This document shows positions 1-4,666 of a stretch of DNA of 7,269 nucleotides, in pieces. Position 1 is the first letter of the stretch. Every line of letters begins with the position of its first letter. A model generated the notes under the pieces. That model was not told the origin of the DNA, did not search any database, and saw nothing but the letters and a program-made list of their open reading frames with translations. The stretch is taken from assembly GCA_003457145.1 (NCBI GenBank), contig DMSR01000459.1, positions 1-7,269 of the forward strand, written 5' to 3'. The stretch is from Bacillus sp. (in: firmicutes) (GTDB taxonomy: Bacteria > Bacillota > Bacilli > Bacillales > Cytobacillaceae). Made by a program: the position numbers and the translations under genes.

Positions 1-218
1 TAAACAAGAGCGGGTTCGCTGTGAACAGTACCCTCTACCGTCACTTTTTCATCATGCTTAACCTCGGCAAGATCCTTAAGACGGTAATCTTCATAACGAT
101 ATGGAAAATACTCCAGCAAGTCACTGACAGTCCTTATGTTCATGTCTGCAAGTGTCTCCGCCATTTCTTCTCCAATTCCTTTAATAATAGTAACGGATTG
201 ATTTAAAGTATTATTCAC
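1..218 (-). CDS. recG: ATP-dependent DNA helicase RecG, N-terminal part (runs off the window)
   Basis: RecG remodels stalled replication forks and branch-migrates Holliday junctions. Only the first 72 codons are here; the superfamily 2 helicase motifs would lie beyond base 1. The visible part contains IKGIGEEMAETLADMNI, a helix-hairpin-helix-like start, then LLEYFPYRYEDYRLKDL and VKHDEKVTVEGTVHSEP, the opening of the wedge (OB-fold) domain, matching what I know of Bacillus RecG. The chosen start is GTG at 218-216, because the family begins about ten residues before the KGIG motif. No good Shine-Dalgarno lies before it. The GTG overlaps the stop of the sdaAA remnant by 8 bases, which suggests that translation was originally coupled to sdaAA. 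TTG at 254-252 is in the same frame but sits in the sdaAA tail and has no ribosome site. Identification is secure; the exact start is less so. Confidence 0.93.
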   Translation of the reverse strand, partial: MNNTLNQSVTIIKGIGEEMAETLADMNIRTVSDLLEYFPYRYEDYRLKDLAEVKHDEKVTVEGTVHSEPALV

Positions 219-383
219 GTTTTTTAAGCGGTATGCCGAAGACTTTCGATTCAAACTCACGGCCAGTCGGCGTTGCCGCTAACCCTCCCTGCGCAGTTTC
301 TCTATGAGCGGATGGTTCAATCATCAATTCTGAATCTTTTTATCATTATTTGTGGCTAACTTTATTCATTGCATGCGGAACAT
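211..383 (-). pseudogene. sdaAA: Remnant of L-serine dehydratase alpha subunit, internal deletion
   Basis: In related genomes a gene of about 300 codons for the Fe-S-bearing alpha subunit lies between sdaAB and recG. Here only its end survives. Codons from about 322 down to the stop at 213-211 read PSAHRETAQGGLAATPTG followed by REFESKVFGIPLKKRE, which aligns with the C terminus of Bacillus SdaAA (RETGQGGLAATPTGRE, recalled). At 383-381 an ATG preceded by AAGGAG (396-391, 7-base spacing) opens ATG TTC CGC, as in the family's MFR start, but it stops after five codons. Three stops (TAA TGA TAA) lie in the tail's own frame just upstream. Some 250 codons, including the cluster-binding cysteines, are therefore missing. 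The tail may still be translated from ATG at 324 as a 37-residue peptide ending on the recG start. The C-terminal identity is firm; the assignment of the start site is inference. Confidence 0.85.
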
Positions 384-453
384 CCGGGCTCTCCTTACCT
401 GCAATTCGGATAATGCAGATACTTTCTTGGACATTGTGGTTCTTATATACCTA

Positions 454-1116
454 TCAGTCCACCATTCTTGTGACCTGCAAAACGTTTGGCAGCTGCTCGA
501 GCTTTTTCATTATCCCGTCATCAATATTTTGATCCACCTCGATTGTCATCAAGGCCATTTGCCCTTTTTCCTTGCGCGATACCTCCATATGCCCTATGTT
601 GATTTCTTCTTGGGCTAGGATATTGGAAACAGCGGCTATCGCACCCTTCCGATCATTATGAACAACGAGGATTGCAGGGTGGTGACCTGAAAGCTTCAGT
701 TCAAATCCATTTAGCTCGATGATTTCGATTTTACCGCCGCCAATCGAGATCCCGACGAGTTCTAGCTCTCCTTGGTCATCTCCTATGATTACCCGGGCCG
801 TATTTGGATGGTCCGCTATTGCTTCTTCTTCAACGAACTTTATTTTCATTCCCGATTTTTTTGCAATATTGAGAGCGTCAATGATCCGCTCATCAAACGT
901 ATCGAAATCAAGCAGGCCTCCAACCATCGCTACATCTGTACCATGCCCCTTGTAGGTCTTTGCAAAAGACCCGTAAAATGAAATTGTTGCCCATTTCGGC
1001 TCTCTGGCAAATAAACTCCTGGCTACACGCCCAATTCTGGCTGCTCCCGCTGTATGAGAGCTGGATGGACCAATCATTACTGGTCCAATTATATCGAACG
1101 CACTTTTGTATTTCAT
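454..1116 (-). CDS. sdaAB: L-serine dehydratase, iron-sulfur type, beta subunit
   Basis: This is the beta chain of the two-subunit [4Fe-4S] enzyme that deaminates L-serine to pyruvate and ammonia in the cytoplasm. The 220 residues match the usual length. The N-terminal SDH-beta domain carries the signature IGPSSSHTAGAARIG (residues 15-29) and YKGHGTDVA. A C-terminal ACT domain begins near PAILVVHNDRKGAIAAV and includes GHMEVSRKEKGQMALMTIEV. The start is ATG at 1116, with AAAGAGGTG (1131-1123) as ribosome site. A GTG at 1125 lies in frame three codons earlier but falls inside that ribosome site, so it is rejected. The reading frame is intact to TGA at 454. The partner sdaAA just downstream is reduced to a remnant. 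The protein therefore either lacks its catalytic partner or pairs with an alpha chain encoded elsewhere. Confidence 0.95.
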   Translation of the reverse strand: MKYKSAFDIIGPVMIGPSSSHTAGAARIGRVARSLFAREPKWATISFYGSFAKTYKGHGTDVAMVGGLLDFDTFDERIIDALNIAKKSGMKIKFVEEEAIADHPNTARVIIGDDQGELELVGISIGGGKIEIIELNGFELKLSGHHPAILVVHNDRKGAIAAVSNILAQEEINIGHMEVSRKEKGQMALMTIEVDQNIDDGIMKKLEQLPNVLQVTRMVD

Positions 1117-1348
1117 TTGATACACCTCTTTAAGAAAAATGGGTTACAGTTTTATGCCCCTTCTCCTTTTTTCCTGTCAGTGATGATCGTTTTCTCTTGT
1201 TGATTGCATTACGGGCAAATGAGGATGGGACTCTTTTCGAGGAGACATTAGATCTGGGATGATTGAAACTCGTGAAAACCCGGGTGCCGGTTTTTACTTT
1301 TGGGTTGTAAAAGGCAACAAGGTTTACGAAAAGAGCCATACATAACGA

Positions 1349-1373
1349 AATAGAAGGGTTATCCCCTTCTATT
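1349..1373 (-). other. Perfect 10-bp hairpin at the predicted 5' end of the sdaAB leader
   Basis: AATAGAAGGG (1349-1358) is perfectly complementary to CCCTTCTATT (1364-1373) around a 5-base loop. On the minus strand it begins only a few bases after where transcription would start from TATAAT at 1390-1385. No T-run follows on either strand, so it is not a normal intrinsic terminator. A 5'-end mRNA-stabilising hairpin or a protein-binding operator are both possible. The function is unknown. Confidence 0.5.
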
Positions 1374-1384
1374 CCTGAGTGCAT

Positions 1385-1420
1385 ATTATAATATTAGTTG
1401 GCCAGCCGGAGTTTTGGCAA
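1385..1420 (-). promoter_or_regulatory. Candidate sigma-A promoter for sdaAB
   Basis: On the minus strand TTGCCA (1420-1415) is followed after 18 bases by TAATAT (1396-1391), and just after this by a perfect TATAAT (1390-1385) that lacks a well-spaced -35 partner. The region is AT-rich and stands directly after the fakA stop. It would separate sdaAB from the yloU-fakA transcript. This is by eye only. Confidence 0.35.
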
Positions 1421-1442
1421 CTTAAAACAGCCCGGTTTTTTT
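1406..1442 (+). terminator. Terminator-like hairpin with T7 tail, plus strand
   Basis: CCGG (1406-1409) and GTTTT (1411-1415) pair with AAAAC (1424-1428) and CCGG (1432-1435) around an 8-base loop, with a small internal loop (A against AGC). Seven Ts follow on the plus strand (1436-1442). It faces the plus strand, on which there is no gene here; fakA and sdaAB both run the other way. It might end an antisense or small RNA, or stop transcription entering fakA from behind. Confidence 0.4.
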
Positions 1443-1450
1443 AAAAGGCC

Positions 1451-3118
1451 TTACTCTATTGCAAAGATAAAGGCGTATAACGGCTGTTCACCATTATGAA
1501 CCTCTACCTCGACATCTTTAAATTTACTTTCCACAAACTCAACAATTGCATCGACATCTTCATCAGATGCATCTTCACCTTTAAGGATTGTAAGGATTTC
1601 AGAATCTTCATCAAGCATTTGGCCAAGAAGCTCCTTGGCGGCCTTCACTTTATCCTGGTCCTTTAAGACAATCTTGCCATCAGCTAGTCCCATAAAATCG
1701 CCTGTAGAGATTTCCAGACCCTCAATGCTCGTGTCACGTACAGCGTAGGTCAGCTGGCCTGTTTTCACATGCTGCATCGCTTCAGTCATTGTGTCTTTGT
1801 TTAAGGCACCGTCCGCAGATGGGTTAAAGGAGAGTAATGCCGTCATTCCCTGTGGTACTGTTTTAGACGGAATAACAATTACTTCTTCTTCAGCCACTTG
1901 TGCAGCCTGTTCAGCAGCCATGATGATATTTTTATTATTCGGCAGGATGATTACTTTCCTGGCGTTTACTTCCTTTATTGCGGTAATGATATCCTCCGTG
2001 CTCGGATTCATCGTTTGCCCGCCTTCGATCACAGCATTCGCACCGATACTGCGGAAGAGCTCAGCGATTCCGGAACCCATCGATACAGCAACAACCCCGT
2101 ATTCCCGCTTTTCCTTTTTAGTGGTATTCGCTTCTGTACGAAGAGGGGTCGATTCACCGACGATGTTTGAATGCTGTTGACGCATATTCTCAATTTTCAT
2201 GTTGATAAGGTTTCCATATTTCTGGCCATAGGTCAGAACTTCACCAGGCTGCTCTGAGTGGATATGTACTTTAACTACCTCTTCATCAGAAATGACCAAT
2301 AGGGAATCTCCATATTTGCTCAAGTCCTGACGGAAATCCTCTTCAGAGAATTTGGTTTCTCCTTCAAGCCTTACCATGAATTCAGTACAATATCCGAATT
2401 CGATATCCTCTGTATTCATATGGCTCTGCACACTCTTGTGATGTTCTGCGCTGACAAGCTCATTCATGTTAGGCATGGAAGCTGGAGAATCAGGCAGCTT
2501 CTCACCCCTTAGTTCGGCTAAGAACCCTTCATATACAAACACAAGGCCCTGTCCGCCGCTATCAACTACTCCTACTTCTTTTAAAACCGGTAGCAAATCA
2601 GGCGTGCGGTTAAGCGAAGCCTTCGCTTCTTTAAGAACTTCTTCCATTAACCCGACCAGGTCATCATGGCTTTTAGCAGCAACAACTGCATGCTTTGCAG
2701 CATCCTTCGCAACCGTCAAAATCGTTCCCTCGACAGGCTTCATAACAGCTTTGTAAGCTGTCGCTACACCTGAATCAAGCGCTGCAGCGAATTCTTTCGC
2801 TGTGATCGTCGGCTTGCTTTCAATCGCCTTTGCAAAACCGCGGAACAATTGAGAGAGGATTACACCGGAATTTCCGCGTGCGCCCATGAGCAATCCTTTT
2901 GCCAATGCGGAACCAACTTTACCGATATGCTCCTGCACGTTATTCTTTACTTCCTTGGCACCGGAAGTCATTGATAAATTCATATTTGTTCCTGTATCAC
3001 CATCAGGAACAGGGAAGACGTTCAACGCATCCACATAATTGGCATTGGCCGACAAATGATTGGCACCCTGAATCACCATCTCTGCAAAACGCTTTCCGTC
3101 TAAAACTTTAATAGACAC
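1451..3118 (-). CDS. fakA: Fatty acid kinase catalytic subunit FakA (YloV, DAK2/DegV-associated)
   Basis: FakA phosphorylates fatty acids that are presented by a FakB (DegV-family) carrier, feeding acyl-phosphate into phospholipid synthesis in the cytoplasm. The 555 residues are about the full family length. The N-terminal DhaL/DAK2-type nucleotide domain (about 1-200) shows NVFPVPDGDTGTNM (33-46), whose aspartates 39 and 41 fit the metal ligands. It also shows GARGNSGVILSQLFRGF (from 79) and VDSGGQGL (185-192). The remainder, from about residue 245 (FGYCTEFMVRLEG), is the middle and C-terminal region typical of YloV, ending in PLYAFIFAIE. The start is GTG at 3118, preceded by GAGGAGG (3133-3127) with 8-base spacing. 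It lies 16 bases after the yloU stop, so the two genes are surely co-transcribed. No fakB is in the window. No clear minus-strand terminator follows the stop. Confidence 0.96.
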   Translation of the reverse strand: MSIKVLDGKRFAEMVIQGANHLSANANYVDALNVFPVPDGDTGTNMNLSMTSGAKEVKNNVQEHIGKVGSALAKGLLMGARGNSGVILSQLFRGFAKAIESKPTITAKEFAAALDSGVATAYKAVMKPVEGTILTVAKDAAKHAVVAAKSHDDLVGLMEEVLKEAKASLNRTPDLLPVLKEVGVVDSGGQGLVFVYEGFLAELRGEKLPDSPASMPNMNELVSAEHHKSVQSHMNTEDIEFGYCTEFMVRLEGETKFSEEDFRQDLSKYGDSLLVISDEEVVKVHIHSEQPGEVLTYGQKYGNLINMKIENMRQQHSNIVGESTPLRTEANTTKKEKREYGVVAVSMGSGIAELFRSIGANAVIEGGQTMNPSTEDIITAIKEVNARKVIILPNNKNIIMAAEQAAQVAEEEVIVIPSKTVPQGMTALLSFNPSADGALNKDTMTEAMQHVKTGQLTYAVRDTSIEGLEISTGDFMGLADGKIVLKDQDKVKAAKELLGQMLDEDSEILTILKGEDASDEDVDAIVEFVESKFKDVEVEVHNGEQPLYAFIFAIE

Positions 3119-3134
3119 AAATCTTTCCTCCTCA

Positions 3135-3497
3135 CTACGGGTTCGTTACACGAACTCCCTGAACGTAAATATTAACCGAGTCAGCAGCCAGCCCGACCGT
3201 TTTATCAAGGGTATACTTCACCTTGGATTGGACATTGTGGGCAACCTCGGAAATTTTCGTTCCATAGCTCACAATAATATACATATCAATATGTACTTCT
3301 TCGTTTTCCTGGCGAACGATTACTCCGCGAGTGAAGTTTTCCCTGCGCAGAATATCTGTTAATCCGTCTTTGATCTGATGCTTTGAAGCCATCCCGACAA
3401 TACCATAACAATCGACAGCTGCACCGCCTGCAATCGTTGCAATGACATCATTAGATATATCAATTTGTCCGTACTTCGTTTTTAGCTCGATGGACAT
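3135..3497 (-). CDS. yloU: Asp23/Gls24 family envelope stress response protein YloU
   Basis: This is a small protein of the Asp23/Gls24 (DUF322) family, 120 residues, full length. Members are abundant proteins of Gram-positive bacteria linked to alkaline and cell-envelope stress; the biochemical role is unknown. Visible family marks are MSIELKTKYGQIDISNDVIA at the start, GGAAVDCYGIVGM (24-36), then DMYIIVSYGTKISEVAHNVQ (71-90) and the end VNIYVQGVRVTNP. ATG at 3497 is chosen over an in-frame ATG at 3581 because the family starts at MSIE and because AAAGGGGG stands 8 bases before it; the extra 28 residues have no family counterpart. It is the first gene of a pair with fakA and is divergent from rpmB. 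The neighbourhood suggests a membrane-lipid connection, but that is inference. Confidence 0.95.
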   Translation of the reverse strand: MSIELKTKYGQIDISNDVIATIAGGAAVDCYGIVGMASKHQIKDGLTDILRRENFTRGVIVRQENEEVHIDMYIIVSYGTKISEVAHNVQSKVKYTLDKTVGLAADSVNIYVQGVRVTNP

Positions 3498-3537
3498 GAA
3501 TCGTTCCCCCTTTGGAAAATTACTATAGGCTATAGCT

Positions 3538-3566
3538 ATTTTACTATAAGCCAGCCAATTTTTAAA
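3538..3566 (-). promoter_or_regulatory. Candidate sigma-A promoter of yloU-fakA
   Basis: On the minus strand TTTAAA (3566-3561, 4 of 6 to TTGACA) is followed after exactly 17 bases by TAAAAT (3543-3538, 5 of 6 to TATAAT). Transcription would start near 3531, about 34 bases before the yloU ATG. A perfect TTGACA also lies further upstream at 3618-3613, but its best -10 partner (AATAAT, 3592-3587) is 20 bases away. Between promoter and gene is a run of TATAG repeats with the palindrome GCTATAGC. Confidence 0.4.
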
Positions 3567-3650
3567 GTCATTCTGCCCCACACATTATTATTCAGCAAGA
3601 ATCCGAACTATATGTCAAGGTTTTTTTCTTTATCCCTTTCATCTGAACTA

Positions 3651-3679
3651 TTGCAAATGGCAAACTTCTATGATAAATT
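3651..3679 (+). promoter_or_regulatory. Candidate sigma-A promoter of rpmB
   Basis: TTGCAA (3651-3656) and TAAATT (3674-3679) are 17 bases apart, each 4 of 6 to consensus. They would give a leader of about 110 bases before the rpmB ATG. The leader contains the hairpin TGCAA-ATAA-TTGCA (3734-3747), enclosed by a CTGAC (3725-3729) and GTCAG (3774-3778) pairing that ends three bases before the ribosome site. Other weak matches exist, so the choice is uncertain. Confidence 0.3.
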
Positions 3680-3795
3680 ATTAAAGTATGTCAGAAATAA
3701 GGTTATCCTTTTGAATTCGCAGTTCTGACGATATGCAAATAATTGCAGCGAAAAAAAAATAGTTTTAGCTTTTGTCAGTTAGGAGGGAAAATCAT

Positions 3796-3984
3796 ATGCC
3801 ACGTAAATGTGTAGTAACTGGTAAAAAAACTAGTTCAGGTAACGCACGCTCCCACGCAATGAACGCTAACAAGCGTACATGGGGTGCTAACCTTCAAAAA
3901 GTTCGTATTCTTGTAGACGGAAAGCCTAAGCGTGTTTGGGTATCTGCGAGAGCTCTTAGATCAGGTAAGGTTGAACGCGTTTAA
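3796..3984 (+). CDS. rpmB: 50S ribosomal protein L28
   Basis: L28 is a small basic protein of the large ribosomal subunit that contacts 23S rRNA. The 62 residues are full length. It shows [20 protein letters not shown], then [12 protein letters not shown] and [20 protein letters not shown]. Only one cysteine (C5) is present, and the position where zinc-binding forms have a second Cys pair reads VSARAL. This is therefore the zinc-free (C-minus) type, as in B. subtilis. ATG at 3796 follows a perfect AGGAGG (3781-3786) at 9-base spacing; an in-frame upstream start at 3772 would add eight residues before that ribosome site and is rejected. It is the only plus-strand gene here, transcribed alone between its own promoter region and a strong terminator. 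The same inverted placement is known in B. subtilis. Confidence 0.98.
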   Translation: MPRKCVVTGKKTSSGNARSHAMNANKRTWGANLQKVRILVDGKPKRVWVSARALRSGKVERV

Positions 3985-4036
3985 TAAAAAAACGCAGATG
4001 CTCAGCACGGCCGCTTTGGCCAGCTGGCAGATGCAC

Positions 4037-4061
4037 GGCATCCATTCGGATGCCTTTTTTT
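4037..4061 (+). terminator. Intrinsic terminator of rpmB
   Basis: GGCATCC (4037-4043) pairs perfectly with GGATGCC (4048-4054) around ATTC, followed by seven Ts. The 52 bases between the rpmB stop and this stem are themselves structured: GGCC-GCTTT-GGCC (4009-4021), the palindrome GCCAGCTGGC (4019-4028), and GCAGATGC repeated at 3994-4001 and 4027-4034. Each repeat could pair with the GCATC of the terminator arm. Confidence 0.92.
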
Positions 4062-4090
4062 ATTGTATGGAAATTATAAAAGTATTTAGT

Positions 4091-4099
4091 TGTGGATAA
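4091..4099 (-). promoter_or_regulatory. Perfect DnaA box
   Basis: TGTGGATAA on the plus strand is the exact complement of the consensus DnaA box TTATCCACA. It stands alone about 30 bases after the rpmB terminator. A 9-base match has roughly a 5 percent chance of occurring once in a window this size counting both strands. It may be a chromosomal DnaA-binding site or chance. Confidence 0.4.
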
Positions 4100-4116
4100 C
4101 TGCATGTATTAATCTT

Positions 4117-4240
4117 GATCCTCCAGCCCCTAGCCATTCGGCGGACAGGATTTCCCAGTGCCGACGTTGCCACAGGACGTGGCGGTTTTAGTCGGCCAGC
4201 GCATGTCGTGCCTTAACCAGTCGCTCGCGCTTTTTGTTCT
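4117..4240. repeat. GC-rich multi-hairpin intergenic element, possibly a multicopy Bacillaceae repeat
   Basis: This stretch is markedly richer in G and C than its AT-rich surroundings and folds in series. ATCCT (4118-4122) pairs with AGGAT (4147-4151). GCCGAC (4160-4165) pairs with GTCGGC (4191-4196), enclosing an inner stem GCCAC (4169-4173) with GTGGC (4179-4183) and loop AGGAC. A shorter GC-rich tail ends in CTCGCGCTTTTT (4224-4235). It has no reading frame of note. The left part (CCAGCCCCTAGCC) and the right part (CGCTCGCGCTTTTT) remind me of a repeated intergenic family in Bacillus-type genomes with CCTAGCCCCT at one end and GGCGCTTGCGCTTTT at the other. That is memory, not a search. The T5 end could also act as a weak plus-strand terminator. 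Strand and exact limits are unknown. Confidence 0.5.
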
Positions 4241-4350
4241 GTATAACGAGAGATAATGAAAGAAAGCGCCTAAATTATATAATCCTACCATTCACCATCT
4301 TCCGAACCTTTTATAATCTCCTCTTGCTCATTCTTCCCAAGTAAGGCCAA
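4241..4350. other. AT-rich spacer between the structured element and the spoVM terminator
   Basis: No gene is seen. Two perfect TATAAT hexamers occur on the plus strand (4278-4283 and 4312-4317), and one on the minus strand overlaps the first (4279-4274). None has a convincing -35 at 16 to 18 bases, so I do not call promoters. Confidence 0.4.
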
Positions 4351-4380
4351 AAATAATAGCACCCTGTCTACAGGGTGCTA
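4351..4380 (-). terminator. Intrinsic terminator of spoVM
   Basis: TAGCACCCTG (4357-4366) pairs perfectly with CAGGGTGCTA (4371-4380) around a 4-base loop. Reading on the minus strand it is followed by TTATTTTT. It lies 43 bases after the spoVM stop, and it insulates spoVM from the inverted rpmB. Confidence 0.9.
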
Positions 4381-4423
4381 AAGAGGCTTCCAATCGATAT
4401 TTTCATCGTTTACATATCTGTTT

Positions 4424-4504
4424 TTACTCTTTTTTAAAAGCACCTAACATCGCTCGTACGAGGCCGCCAAGAAATCTAGGCAGTTTAATTGTATAGAATC
4501 TCAT
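4424..4504 (-). CDS. spoVM: Stage V sporulation protein SpoVM (26 residues)
   Basis: SpoVM is a tiny amphipathic peptide that inserts in the outer forespore membrane, recognises its convex curvature, and anchors SpoIVA as the base of the spore coat; it also interacts with the FtsH protease. The frame begins MRFYTIKLPRFLGG and ends GAFKKE, 26 residues, the exact family length. Proline 9, known to matter for curvature sensing in B. subtilis, is present. The basic face (R2, K7, R10, R17, K24, K25) alternates with hydrophobic residues. ATG at 4504 has AGGAGG (4516-4511) at 6-base spacing. It sits between thiN and rpmB as in B. subtilis. Upstream is a sigma-E-like promoter, and downstream a strong terminator, so it forms a single-gene unit expressed in the mother cell. 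It is too short for ordinary gene finders but unmistakable. Confidence 0.97.
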   Translation of the reverse strand: MRFYTIKLPRFLGGLVRAMLGAFKKE

Positions 4505-4553
4505 ACCGTCCCTCCTCACCATCTCTCGCAAACCAGTCTTCTTTGTATCCCTA

Positions 4554-4583
4554 ATAGTATATTCGGGGGTGTACAAAATTTGC
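4554..4583 (-). promoter_or_regulatory. Candidate sigma-E promoter of spoVM
   Basis: On the minus strand GCAAATTTT (4583-4575) is followed after 13 bases by TATACTAT (4561-4554). These resemble the sigma-E pattern of an ATATT-type -35 and a CATACAAT-type -10 in position and spacing, though not perfectly. The start of transcription would be some 40 bases before the spoVM ATG. In B. subtilis spoVM is known to depend on sigma-E, which supports the reading. Confidence 0.4.
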
Positions 4584-4666
4584 TCTTTTCGAAAGTAAAA
4601 ATCAAGAAGCCGATTTCATACGCGGATCCAACTAAGTTTATGAAAAGAGCCTTTGCTGAAGACTTT

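Larger units (their letters stand above)
1117..1450. other. Gene-free 334-bp interval between fakA and sdaAB, with several hairpins
   Basis: No convincing gene is present. It holds a perfect TATAAT on the minus strand (1390-1385), a perfect 10-bp hairpin (1349-1373), and a plus-strand terminator-like structure (1406-1442). A second plus-facing hairpin followed by T-rich sequence lies at 1275-1298 (AAAACCCGG against CCGGTTTT with one bulged base). If the minus promoter is used, sdaAB has an untranslated leader of about 260 bases. I see no T-box sequence or riboswitch consensus in it. A minus-strand open frame at 1130-1384 has no ribosome site and no recognisable protein features. Confidence 0.6.

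Noticed and set aside
350..618. Plus-strand frames of 60 and 88 codons across the end of sdaAB
   Set aside because: They overlap the real sdaAB and sdaAA sequence on the opposite strand, and their translations look random.
1130..1384. 84-codon minus-strand frame between fakA and sdaAB
   Set aside because: Its ATG abuts the predicted -10 box, there is no ribosome site, the sequence shows no protein-like features, and the end runs into the sdaAB ribosome site.
1791..2180. 129-codon plus-strand frame inside fakA
   Set aside because: It is the reverse of a strongly conserved gene, with no ribosome site or recognisable domain.
3498..3581. Longer yloU beginning at an upstream ATG (28 extra residues)
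   Set aside because: The extension covers the promoter-like region and has no family counterpart; the inner ATG at 3497 has the ribosome site.
3587..3618. Promoter using the perfect TTGACA at 3618-3613 on the minus strand
   Set aside because: The best -10 (AATAAT) is 20 bases away, too far for a normal sigma-A promoter; the TTTAAA-17-TAAAAT pair is preferred.
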